The notes below the pieces were generated by a model. That model made no database searches, had not been told where the DNA came from, and saw only the letters and a program-made list of their open reading frames with translations. Below are positions 23,431 to 31,856 of a DNA stretch of 64,000 nucleotides, one piece after another. The number at the start of each line of letters is the position of its first letter. The first letter of the stretch is position 1. The stretch comes from Caccoplasma_A sp045587545 (GTDB lineage Bacteria; Bacteroidota; Bacteroidia; Bacteroidales; G3-4614), in NCBI GenBank assembly GCA_045587545.1, contig JAZNCN010000010.1, forward strand, positions 1 to 64,000. The letters are read 5' to 3'. The position numbers and the translations under genes are program-made.

Positions 23431-25772
23431 TATATTATCATTAAAGCAACATTATAAGTTATAAAGGCAAATAACCATGCTACTGCCGTATTATAAAGCA
23501 TTGATATGGTTGCCCACTTCCAACTGCTTTCATTTTTTATTGCTATAAGCGTGGCTATACATGGGAAGTATAGCAAAATAAAGACAAGAAACGACAATGC
23601 CGAAGCAGTATCAAACCCTCCCGCCGAAACAAGCCTTTTTGATAACGCACTCTCCGAAAGTTCCTCTCCCCTATCTTCTGAATAGAGAACACCCAAAGTA
23701 CTGACAACAATCTCCTTTGCAGGCAATCCCGAAAGAACAGCCACAGAGGCTCTCCAATCCATTCCTAAAGGCTCCATAACAGGCTCGCATACCTTACCAA
23801 TCTGCTCCATATATGAAGTCTTAGGTTCACCATTATCACTATTTCCGTGAGGGAAGTAGCTCAAGAACCAGACCACAACCGAAGCAATCAAAATCAAACC
23901 TCCCATTTTACGCAAATAGTGTCGGCATTTGTCCCACATGTGCGTAACCGTCGTATGTAACGAAGGCACTCTATAAGGCGGAAGCTCCATAACAAAAGGA
24001 GTATCATCTTCTTTAAACATAAACCTGCGTAAAAGCTTAGATGTTACAATAGCCATAAGAATACCGCCAATATAAAACAAGAAAAGAACCAATCCTGCAT
24101 TATTCGGGAAGAATGTACCAATAAACAATATAAAGATAGGCAATCGGGCACTGCACGAAATAAACGGAGAAATCATTATGGTAATAAGTCTGCTTGTATG
24201 ACTCTCAATAGTGCGGGTAGCCATTATAGCCGGCACATTACAACCAAAGCCCATAACAAGCGGAATAAACGATTTCCCGTGCAACCCTATGCGATGCATT
24301 ATCTTATCCATTATAAAGGCAGCACGGGCAAGATAACCCGAATCCTCCATAAAAGATATAAACATATACAAAATCATTATATTTGGCAAAAACACGATAA
24401 CACTGCCCACTCCGCCTATGATACCATCGCAAATCAAATCCTTTAATATGCCCTCGGGCATAAAAGTTCCCACAAACTCGCTCAACCACGCAACACCACT
24501 CTCAATCCACTCCTGCGGATAAGCACCAAGGCTGAAAGTGCAGTAAAACATCAGGAACATCAATAAGAAAAATATGGGGAAACCCCACAATTTATGTGTT
24601 ACCAAAGTATCAATTATACGAGTAACAGCAACACCATCAACCTTACCGGGCGTAAAAGTCTCCTTCAAAGCACCCGAGATAAAACCATACTTCTGGTTGG
24701 TGACAGCACTCTCAATATCTTCGTTCAAATCGCGCTCAATATGTTGAACTTCATGGTCACGAATATTAATCCAACTATTATAATCGGGACACGACGAAAG
24801 CTGTTTCTCAACACTCACATCGCGCTCCAATAACTTTAAAGCATAATAACGTGGCGGGAAATACTTAGGAAGCTGTTCGCTACTGCGTTTCAAAGCGTCC
24901 TTTAGTTTAGCCAAACCTTCTTCAATGATATTACCATTATTAATATGAATATGTCGCATCTGAGAGTTGGTGTTCTCGTACACCTCAATAACCGTATCAA
25001 GCAACCACTCAACACCCTTACCGCTCTTTGTAGAAACAGGAATCATGGGCAAGCCCAACAGCGAACCCAAAGCATCATAATCAAGAACCGCACCCGTACG
25101 CTCAAGCTCGTCAAACATATTCAACGAAACCACAATCTTCTCGTCCATATCAATAAGCTCGGTAGTAAGATATAGATTTCGCTCAAGATTTGAAGCCACA
25201 ACCGTATTTATAATAACATCAGGAGTTTCGTTTTGCAAATGCTCCCTGACATAACGCTCCTCAGGAGTATAAGCCGACAAAGCATAAGTACCGGGCAAAT
25301 CGGTAATAATAAAATTATACCCTCTATAACGACACTCTCCCTTCTTGGCATCGACGGTAACACCGCTATAATTACCAACATGCTCATGGCTACCCGAAAT
25401 GGCATTAAACAACGATGTTTTACCACTATTAGGATTACCAACCAAGGCAACCGTAATCTCTCTGTTACGTTGAGTAATGACATCTTCAATCGCCCTATTT
25501 TCGGTAATAGAAACAGCACTATCAGCAGGAATTAATTTAAGAGCCTCCTCCTTAGTAATAACCTCAACCATAGCAGCCTCGCTACGGCGAAGAGATACCT
25601 CGTACCCCATAATCTCATACTTAATAGGGTCTTGCAACGGAGCATTAAGAATAACCTTAACCTGTTTATTACGGACAAAGCCCATCTCCATAATACGGCG
25701 ACGGAAACCACCATGTCCCTTAACCTTAAGAATAACGGCAGAATCGCCGGTTTTTAACTCAGACAAAAACAT
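23430..25772 (-). CDS. feoB: Ferrous iron transporter FeoB with fused FeoA domain
   Basis: This protein has 780 residues. Residues 1-75 are a FeoA (SH3-like) domain (SELKTGDSAVILKVKGHGGFRRRIMEMGF). From about 105 the FeoB GTPase follows: VALVGNPNSGKTSLFN (G1), NYSGVTV (G2), DLPGTYAL (G3) and NMFDE (G4). The rest is the membrane permease with FLPNIMILYMFISFMEDSGYLARAAFIMD and GFGCNVPAIMATRT gate segments. It imports Fe(II) across the inner membrane. FeoA-FeoB fusions are usual in Bacteroidales. It is followed at once by the small Cys-rich protein and preceded by rnhB, 18 bp away. Confidence 0.96.
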   Translation of the reverse strand: MFLSELKTGDSAVILKVKGHGGFRRRIMEMGFVRNKQVKVILNAPLQDPIKYEIMGYEVSLRRSEAAMVEVITKEEALKLIPADSAVSITENRAIEDVITQRNREITVALVGNPNSGKTSLFNAISGSHEHVGNYSGVTVDAKKGECRYRGYNFIITDLPGTYALSAYTPEERYVREHLQNETPDVIINTVVASNLERNLYLTTELIDMDEKIVVSLNMFDELERTGAVLDYDALGSLLGLPMIPVSTKSGKGVEWLLDTVIEVYENTNSQMRHIHINNGNIIEEGLAKLKDALKRSSEQLPKYFPPRYYALKLLERDVSVEKQLSSCPDYNSWINIRDHEVQHIERDLNEDIESAVTNQKYGFISGALKETFTPGKVDGVAVTRIIDTLVTHKLWGFPIFFLLMFLMFYCTFSLGAYPQEWIESGVAWLSEFVGTFMPEGILKDLICDGIIGGVGSVIVFLPNIMILYMFISFMEDSGYLARAAFIMDKIMHRIGLHGKSFIPLVMGFGCNVPAIMATRTIESHTSRLITIMISPFISCSARLPIFILFIGTFFPNNAGLVLFLFYIGGILMAIVTSKLLRRFMFKEDDTPFVMELPPYRVPSLHTTVTHMWDKCRHYLRKMGGLILIASVVVWFLSYFPHGNSDNGEPKTSYMEQIGKVCEPVMEPLGMDWRASVAVLSGLPAKEIVVSTLGVLYSEDRGEELSESALSKRLVSAGGFDTASALSFLVFILLYFPCIATLIAIKNESSWKWATISMLYNTAVAWLFAFITYNVALMII

Positions 25773-25789
25773 CTTCTTCCCTACACAAC

Positions 25790-26386
25790 TTAAAATAGAG
25801 TTAACTGACGCTCCAACAGTTGGAACGATTTTCTGTGATGCGGAGTAATGCCAAACTCCCTTATAGCCTCACGATGAGCCTTTGTAGGATACCCCTTGTT
25901 TACCCTCCACAAATATTGTGGAAAATCCTTATCAATGTCCAACATATAGTCGTCGCGATAAGTCTTTGCCAAAATAGAGGCAGCGGCAATAGACAAAAAC
26001 CTGCCGTCGCCCTTAACCTCGCACGAATATGGCACCTTATCATAAGGCTTAAACCTATTGCCATCAACCAAAATAAAATCGGGCTGAACATTCAACTTTT
26101 CCAAAGCACGATGCATGGCAAGAATAGAGGCATTAAGAATATTTATTCTGTCAATCTCCTCGGCAGTAACCACACCCACAGCCCATGCAACAGCACACTC
26201 CTCAATAACGGGGCGCAACTTATAGCGCATACTCTCCGAAAGTTTCTTAGAATCGCTAATAAGCTCATGTTCAAAATCGGGAGGCAAAATAACCGCTGCT
26301 GCAAAAACAGGACCGGCAAGACAACCACGCCCTGCCTCATCGCACCCTGCCTCAAAAATTCCCCTATTTTTATAACTCAACAGCAT
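25790..26386 (-). CDS. rnhB: Ribonuclease HII
   Basis: This 198-residue enzyme removes ribonucleotides from DNA and RNA of hybrids. Catalytic acidic residues are in EAGCDEAGRGCLAGPV (about 12-27) and ILVDGNRF; SIAAASILAKTYRD is the family signature. I start at MLLSYKNRGIF (26386), since residues before it in the longer frame are unrelated to the family. It is the first gene of the leftward rnhB-feoAB group. Confidence 0.95.
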   Translation of the reverse strand: MLLSYKNRGIFEAGCDEAGRGCLAGPVFAAAVILPPDFEHELISDSKKLSESMRYKLRPVIEECAVAWAVGVVTAEEIDRINILNASILAMHRALEKLNVQPDFILVDGNRFKPYDKVPYSCEVKGDGRFLSIAAASILAKTYRDDYMLDIDKDFPQYLWRVNKGYPTKAHREAIREFGITPHHRKSFQLLERQLTLF

Positions 26387-26687
26387 ATGTGGCAAAGATA
26401 CGAATAAGTGAGCGAAAAATACGAAGTTTACTTCAGTATTTTTTACCGCGAACGAGAGTATCTTCGCGATAGTTAATCTATCGCAAAGATAAATAAGCGA
26501 GTAAAATAATATCAAACTTGTTCGGATATCTTACAGCAGATGAGAGAATCTTAAAGGATTACCTCAAAGGGGAGTAAATAAGTAAAATGGTTATACCACT
26601 ACAACCTTTCCTCAAACATTTATCACTATATAAACCAAAGAAGAGACCTAAACCTCTTCTTTAGTTGAGTTATTTAAAACTTTTATT
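26387..26687. other. Intergenic region upstream of rnhB
   Basis: No gene seen. GCGATAG (26466-26472) and CTATCGC (26478-26484) form a hairpin with flanking ATCTT/AAAGAT pairing, inside the presumed rnhB leader. A second hairpin at 26637 is a terminator. No clear promoter for rnhB. Confidence 0.5.
26637..26662 (-). terminator. Terminator-like hairpin downstream of the ATPase remnant
   Basis: AAAGAAGAG (26637-26645) and CTCTTCTTT (26654-26662) pair perfectly with an 8-nt loop. Its T run is short in both directions. Confidence 0.5.
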
Positions 26688-27051
26688 TCAAGATTTGCTT
26701 ATCTCTTCAAATTTAGCCGTCATTGTAGGATTACCTTTAGTAAGCTTTTTAATTGTAAGTTCTTCGGCTTTATCATTTGCTAAACGAAGATTATTCTCAG
26801 AACCTATAAGAGCAGCCTTAATTTTATTAAGGTGATCAATTGACTTGTCAATCTCAGATATTGCTGTTTTATGCATTATTTACGAATGGAACATTACTCT
26901 TTTGTATTAGGTTTTCAACAATAAGAATTAAAGCTTTAACCATTGTAGACTTTTCTGCATTGTTTTTACCCACTAAATATGTTACATCTCCCAGTCCAAT
27001 AGCGGGGAAATTTTCAAACTTTCTGAAGTTTTTGAAGCCAATCTTTTTCAT
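26688..27051 (-). pseudogene. Remnant of an AAA/OLD-like ATPase gene, internal part lost
   Basis: Two short frames in tandem. The first (26869-27051, 60 aa) begins MKKIGFKNFRKFENF and contains LVGKNNAEKSTMVKALIL, the N-terminal Walker A region of RecF/OLD-type ATPases; the usual Gly before Lys is Glu here, which would destroy nucleotide binding. It stops after 60 residues, where intact relatives run for hundreds. The second (26688-26876, 62 aa) overlaps it by 8 bp in another frame and is a coiled-coil-like piece (IDKSIDHLNKIKAALIGSENN) that may be the old C terminus. I read this as a gene with a large internal deletion. It follows the WYL regulator gene. Confidence 0.65.
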
Positions 27052-27078
27052 TGTCTATGAGTTTTTTCGATTGCAAAA

Positions 27079-28134
27079 TTATTTTTCATCAGTGCAATTT
27101 ATCCGCACAGATGAATATTTAGTCATTAAATCTTCTATTTTCCCTTTAATTAGTTCGCGAAGCCACTGTGGCTCAAGCACTTCTACATCGGCACCAAAGG
27201 AGAGGATTAGTGATTCTAATTCTCTGTTTGGTATAACATCTATGGTTACTATTCTATTTTCGTTATCCACTTTTCGCATTGATTCGTGCAGTGACTTTGA
27301 GATTATATAAGGGTATCTATTGGGCGAGAATTGTAGTTTTACTCGCACCACTTCGCCGTTACGAGGTATAGTTACTCCTATTACATCAGAGAAGTATTCG
27401 TCTATATCCTCTATAATATTATCTTCTATATAGTTTATCGGTGATGCTTCTAATATTTTTATACGGTCTAATGCTATATGAGATATTCTCTGCTCCTCGT
27501 TGTTCAATCCCAACAAAAACCAGCGGTTGTTATATTGTTTTATGTAGTAGGGGTGAATATCCCACTCACATTCGGGTTTGTTAAATGGGGTATAAATAAT
27601 ATGTAATACTTGTTTATTGACTATTGCGTTGAATATGGGTGATAGGTATTTCACTCCCTCGATATAGGCGTTTGACTCCATTGAGATAACGCTTTTGGTT
27701 GTGCCTTTTATTCCTAATTTATCTTCGAGGTTGGTGGTTAGTTCTTCAATCCATTCGCATTGTGGTAATCCTTTAAAGCGGTTTAACAGGAAGGTCATTT
27801 CGCGAAGTTGCGATACCTCTTCGCTCGTTACGGGTTGATTTTTGATTGAATAGTCTTTATCAGAGTAGCGGTAATATACTCTCTTACCGTCTTTTAATCG
27901 TTCAAGGGGTATCTCCCAACTTGAAGAGCTCTCCATAAATTTTATGTCTTCAAATATCTGCCTACGGCTAATACCGGGGATTAATGGATCGGCATATTTA
28001 TTATTGCCGGTAAACTCATATAAAGCCATATTACATGCTTGTATAAGGTCATTGATATAGTATTTGCGGTAGAAATTGCTAAAGCAATTATCAAGTGCAA
28101 AGTATCTTACAAGTGGGTGTGATGTTACCGGCAT
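27079..28134 (-). CDS. WYL-domain transcriptional regulator
   Basis: This 351-residue protein has an N-terminal winged helix-turn-helix-like part (about residues 1-75, ISRRQIFEDIKFMESS). The WYL domain follows from about 165 (VLHIIYTPFNKPECEWDIHPYYIKQYNNRWFLLG) and a C-terminal WCX part after that. WYL domains sense nucleic acid or nucleotide ligands and often regulate defence or DNA-damage genes. Its downstream neighbour is the ATPase remnant and its upstream neighbour a DUF4143 ATPase, all leftward. The target is unknown; the remnant suggests that it may have lost its partner. Confidence 0.85.
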   Translation of the reverse strand: MPVTSHPLVRYFALDNCFSNFYRKYYINDLIQACNMALYEFTGNNKYADPLIPGISRRQIFEDIKFMESSSSWEIPLERLKDGKRVYYRYSDKDYSIKNQPVTSEEVSQLREMTFLLNRFKGLPQCEWIEELTTNLEDKLGIKGTTKSVISMESNAYIEGVKYLSPIFNAIVNKQVLHIIYTPFNKPECEWDIHPYYIKQYNNRWFLLGLNNEEQRISHIALDRIKILEASPINYIEDNIIEDIDEYFSDVIGVTIPRNGEVVRVKLQFSPNRYPYIISKSLHESMRKVDNENRIVTIDVIPNRELESLILSFGADVEVLEPQWLRELIKGKIEDLMTKYSSVRINCTDEK

Positions 28135-28166
28135 ATATTCTGTTTATTATAAATGGTAAAAGTTCT

Positions 28167-29525
28167 TTAATCTAAAAATTGTTCTACTAAATTAGAGTCA
28201 TTCTGAAAGAACATTATATAATATATGGGTATATATGTTATTCCATTTTCAGAGTAAACTTTTTGTTCGTTAGATAGCACATAGGCTCGCTTAATATTGT
28301 ATTCTTTATTTGATAAGAATTTATCTAATGCACTATGAATAGTATAATCTTTTCCTGATTTTACTTCAATTGGAATGTTTGATAGATTATCTACATCATC
28401 AATTAAATAGTCCACCTCGCCATTTTTCTTATTGTCGTAATAATATAAATCGTAACCATGAGCCTTTAGTTCTTGTGCTACAACTGTTTCATAAATTGAA
28501 CCTAAGTTTATACTACGAATATCGGACATTACAGCTTTAATATTGTTACGATAATATATTCCTGATAGAATACCTACATCGTTTAAATAGAGTTTAAGAA
28601 GATTTTTTCCACTATTCTCTGCTAATGGGTATGATGGCTTACTAATTGCTTTTACTTCAAGTGTTATTCCTGCAGAAATCAAGTATTCAAATTCATCTAA
28701 ATAGTCACTTGAACGTTTCCAATCTTTATCCTCAATATCCTTAATTATTACTCTTTTTTTCTTGTTCTCAAGATTTGAGGGTATCATATCAAAGATACGA
28801 CGAACCTTTAATTTTTTGTTGTTTTCTGATTCGTATTTAGAGGCATCTATTCCGTACAAATCATGAGTCTCTTTTTGTATCGACCTAAATTCAACGACAT
28901 TACGACTTTCTACAAATGTTTCAACCGCTTTTGGCAAACCTCCAACCAATAAATATTTCTTGAAGAGATCCATCATTTTATCGTGCATTGCATCTGATAA
29001 TGATTGTTGCTTGTTGAAATTTTCTCGCATTGTATCAATGAGAACTTCTCCAACTCCATTGGCATAAAGAAACTCTTCAAAATCCATTGGATACATGTGT
29101 TGTATATCTAAACTTCCGATAGGTACTGATTGCGTATTCTTTAATGTTACACCAAGCAAAGATCCACTGGCTATATATGTAAACTTGTTTTCTGCCATTA
29201 AAAACTTCACAAGTGTAAGAAGATGATCATATGCCTGTATTTCGTCAATAAACACAAGAGTATTTGTCTTATCTCCCATTTTATCGCCCGCAACCAAACT
29301 CAAAGCCATATAAAAGTCCTTGGTGGTTTTTGCATCAGCAAATATTCTATCTCCCAACTTGTCTTCTTCCATATTGATTTCAATATAGTTAGAAAACTTC
29401 TTTTGTCCTACCCAACGAATTATATATGATTTACCTATTTGACGTGCTCCATCAATCAACAACATTCTATTGGACGCTGACGAAAGATACTCTTCAATCC
29501 TTTTTGTTATTTTTCTGTATAGCAT
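28167..29525 (-). CDS. ATP-binding protein of the AAA_14/DUF4143 family
   Basis: This 452-residue protein has Walker A LLIDGARQIGKSYI near residue 28 and Walker B TLVFIDEIQAYDHLLTL. A long middle part is followed by a DUF4143 C-terminal region with GEVDYLIDDVDNL and IPIEVKSGKDYT, a D...E-x-K pattern like PD-(D/E)xK nucleases. Members are widespread in gut Bacteroidota, often in many copies, and their job is not settled. I prefer ATG 29525 (MLYRKITKRIEEYL) to an upstream GTG at 29546. Three 10-bp repeats spaced by exactly 33 bp lie upstream. Confidence 0.82.
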   Translation of the reverse strand: MLYRKITKRIEEYLSSASNRMLLIDGARQIGKSYIIRWVGQKKFSNYIEINMEEDKLGDRIFADAKTTKDFYMALSLVAGDKMGDKTNTLVFIDEIQAYDHLLTLVKFLMAENKFTYIASGSLLGVTLKNTQSVPIGSLDIQHMYPMDFEEFLYANGVGEVLIDTMRENFNKQQSLSDAMHDKMMDLFKKYLLVGGLPKAVETFVESRNVVEFRSIQKETHDLYGIDASKYESENNKKLKVRRIFDMIPSNLENKKKRVIIKDIEDKDWKRSSDYLDEFEYLISAGITLEVKAISKPSYPLAENSGKNLLKLYLNDVGILSGIYYRNNIKAVMSDIRSINLGSIYETVVAQELKAHGYDLYYYDNKKNGEVDYLIDDVDNLSNIPIEVKSGKDYTIHSALDKFLSNKEYNIKRAYVLSNEQKVYSENGITYIPIYYIMFFQNDSNLVEQFLD

Positions 29526-29573
29526 ATTCAACTTATTTACAGGCACAAATATAGTATATTTTTTTAATTTAGG

Positions 29574-29649
29574 TGCGTTTTCCTATAAAAAAGCATATCA
29601 AAAAGGTGCGTTTTCCATAAATTTTGACCCCTAAAAAACTGCGTTTTCC
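29574..29649. repeat. Three TGCGTTTTCC repeats at exact 33-bp spacing
   Basis: Copies at 29574-29583, 29607-29616 and 29640-29649. The first two units share a longer match (AGGTGCGTTTTCC). They fill part of the 311-bp gap between the DUF4143 gene and mnmG. They could be operator sites on one DNA face (33 bp is about three turns) or a remnant of a dispersed repeat. The rest of the gap is AT-rich without a gene. Confidence 0.6.
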
Positions 29650-29821
29650 GACGGGGTTCAGTTTATATGTAATATTTTGAAGTATAAAAGTGCTTGAAAG
29701 AATCTTCAAAGTTCAGTTCAAAAATAGCTTTTCTCTTATGCTATTATCACAACTCAGTATAATTTTTATATTGAAAATTATATTAATTTCAGTGGATACT
29801 TTATGGCTGAAAGTTTTTTTG

Positions 29822-29829
29822 TAACTTCG
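29822..29829 (+). promoter_or_regulatory. Probable -7 box of mnmG
   Basis: TAACTTCG (in TAACTTCGCACAAA) lies 28 nt before the mnmG ATG. It differs from TAnnTTTG by one base; the -33 region (CTTT near 29799) is weak. Confidence 0.4.
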
Positions 29830-29857
29830 CACAAAGTTTTGAAACTGATTTAAAATT

Positions 29858-31732
29858 ATGGATTTTTCATACGACGTTATTGTAGTGGGCGCAGGTCATG
29901 CCGGTTGCGAGGCTGCAACTGCTGCTGCCAACTTGGGTTCTAAGACCCTGCTTATTACAATGGATCTTAACAAAATTGCCCAAATGAGTTGTAACCCCGC
30001 TATTGGTGGTATTGCAAAGGGACAGATTGTTAGAGAGATTGATGCTCTTGGTGGCTACACGGGTATTGTTACCGACCGTACTGCTATTCAGTTTCGTATG
30101 CTAAATCGTTCAAAGGGTGCTGCCATGTGGAGCCCTCGCGCTCAAAGCGATAGGGCTAAATTTATTCAAGAGTGGCGTGGTATTATTGAGAATACGCCCA
30201 ACCTATATTTATGGCAAGACTCTGTAAATGAGCTAATTATAAGAAACAAGACTGTTGAAGGTGTTAAAACTCAGCTTGGCGTTGAGTTTTTTGCAAAAAC
30301 GGTTGTTATCACTTCGGGAACTTTCCTTAATGGCTTAATGCATATTGGTCGCACACAATTTGTGGGTGGTAGAATTTCAGAGCCGGCTTCGTATGGTATC
30401 TCTGAACAGCTGGCAGCAGAAGGTATCACCGTGGGACGTATGAAAACAGGTACTCCCGTAAGAATTGATGCGCGAAGTATTGACTTCTCGCTATGTACAG
30501 AACAGGGTGGTGATGACGATTTTCATAAATTCTCATACCTCGATTTTAAACCTCGCCAACTTAAACAGGTTAGTTGCTGGAGCGTTTACACAAGCCCACG
30601 AGTTCATGAAATTCTGCTTGAAGGCCTCCCCGACTCTCCTCTTTATAACGGACAGATTAAAAGTATTGGACCTCGTTACTGCCCAAGTATCGAGACCAAA
30701 CTTCATACTTTCCCTGACAAGATGGAGCATCAACTTTTTCTTGAACCCGAAGGAGAAAACACAAATGAGTTTTATTTGAATGGTTTCTCCTCGTCACTCC
30801 CAATTAATATTCAAATTAGAGCTTTGCAAGAGATCCCGGCTTTGCGCAACGTCCATATTTACCGCCCCGGTTATGCCATAGAGTACGACTATTTTGAGCC
30901 TACTCAACTTAATCATACCCTCGAGAGCAAGGTTATTAAAAACCTTTATCTTGCCGGACAGGTTAACGGAACAACAGGTTACGAAGAGGCTGCAGGGCAA
31001 GGTTTGGTTGCCGGTGTTAATGCTCATATTCGTTGTCATGGTGGAGAGGATTTTGTTCTTCGCAGAGACGAAGCCTATATTGGTGTCCTTATTGATGACC
31101 TCGTTACTAAGGGTGTTGACGAGCCATACAGAATGTTTACTTCTCGCGCAGAATATCGTATTTTGCTCCGTCAAGATGATGCAGATATGCGTTTAACCGA
31201 GAAGGCATATAATATTGGTTTGGCAAATAAGGAACGATACGACCTACTTCAAAGCAAAAAGACAGAGATAAACAGATTGGTTGATTTCTGCAGAAACTTC
31301 TCTGTTAAGACTGCTTATGTAAATGATGCTTTGGAAAAGAAAGGTACTTCGCCATTGAAGCAGGGAATAAAACTTGCCGATTTAATGTTGCGTCCTCAGT
31401 TGAATATATATGATATTATTGAGATAGTAACTCCTTTCAAACGCGAAACAGATAAGATAACCAATCGCAAAGAGGAGATTCTTGAGGCAGTTGAGATTCT
31501 TTTGAAATATGAAGGTTATATTGAACGTGAGAAACTTATAGCCGATAAAATAAGCCGTCTTGAGAATATTCGCATAAAGGGCAAATTTAATTATAGCGAG
31601 ATAACTCAACTTACTATTGAAGCCCGCCAAAAACTATCAAAGATTGACCCCGAAACTATTGCTCAGGCAAGCCGAATACCTGGAATATCACCCAACGATA
31701 TTAATATTCTGCTAATGCTTTTGGGTAGATAA
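29858..31732 (+). CDS. mnmG: tRNA uridine 5-carboxymethylaminomethyl modification enzyme
   Basis: This 624-residue FAD protein (GidA) works with MnmE to modify U34 of tRNAs. The N-terminal dinucleotide fold is VIVVGAGHAGCEAATAAANLG, followed by MSCNPAIGGIAKGQIVREIDALGG. The C-terminal helical domain is complete and ends in ASRIPGISPNDINILLMLLGR. It is transcribed toward uvrC. No rsmG, parA or parB lies next to it, although a parS-like site follows it. Confidence 0.96.
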   Translation: MDFSYDVIVVGAGHAGCEAATAAANLGSKTLLITMDLNKIAQMSCNPAIGGIAKGQIVREIDALGGYTGIVTDRTAIQFRMLNRSKGAAMWSPRAQSDRAKFIQEWRGIIENTPNLYLWQDSVNELIIRNKTVEGVKTQLGVEFFAKTVVITSGTFLNGLMHIGRTQFVGGRISEPASYGISEQLAAEGITVGRMKTGTPVRIDARSIDFSLCTEQGGDDDFHKFSYLDFKPRQLKQVSCWSVYTSPRVHEILLEGLPDSPLYNGQIKSIGPRYCPSIETKLHTFPDKMEHQLFLEPEGENTNEFYLNGFSSSLPINIQIRALQEIPALRNVHIYRPGYAIEYDYFEPTQLNHTLESKVIKNLYLAGQVNGTTGYEEAAGQGLVAGVNAHIRCHGGEDFVLRRDEAYIGVLIDDLVTKGVDEPYRMFTSRAEYRILLRQDDADMRLTEKAYNIGLANKERYDLLQSKKTEINRLVDFCRNFSVKTAYVNDALEKKGTSPLKQGIKLADLMLRPQLNIYDIIEIVTPFKRETDKITNRKEEILEAVEILLKYEGYIEREKLIADKISRLENIRIKGKFNYSEITQLTIEARQKLSKIDPETIAQASRIPGISPNDINILLMLLGR

Positions 31733-31829
31733 TTTATTGTAGAGGCGTACCATGATATGTCCGCAATAGACAATATTTAATATAACTTCACCTGCAAGAC
31801 AAAAGATAAAAAGATATTTATAAATTAAT

Positions 31830-31845
31830 TGTTCCACGTGAAACA
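31830..31845. promoter_or_regulatory. parS-like centromere site
   Basis: TGTTCCACGTGAAACA equals the parS sequence bound by Spo0J/ParB in Bacillus and is close to parS in most bacteria. The symmetry extends to 20 bp (31828-31847) with one mismatched pair. It lies in the 124-bp gap between mnmG and uvrC, 11 bp before the uvrC ATG. Sequence identity is seen; ParB binding is inferred. Confidence 0.8.
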
Positions 31846-31856
31846 ATAGAAGTAAT

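Noticed and set aside
26460..26490. Hairpin GCGATAG/CTATCGC as a riboswitch
   Set aside because: Only one short stem, with no further conserved structure; kept as a note in the intergenic entry.
29571..29660. CRISPR-like array
   Set aside because: The repeat is only 10-13 bp, there are just three units, and no cas gene is present.
31733..31856. Replication origin next to mnmG with a parS-like site
   Set aside because: No DnaA-box cluster, dnaA, dnaN, rsmG or parAB is seen, so only the parS-like site is reported.
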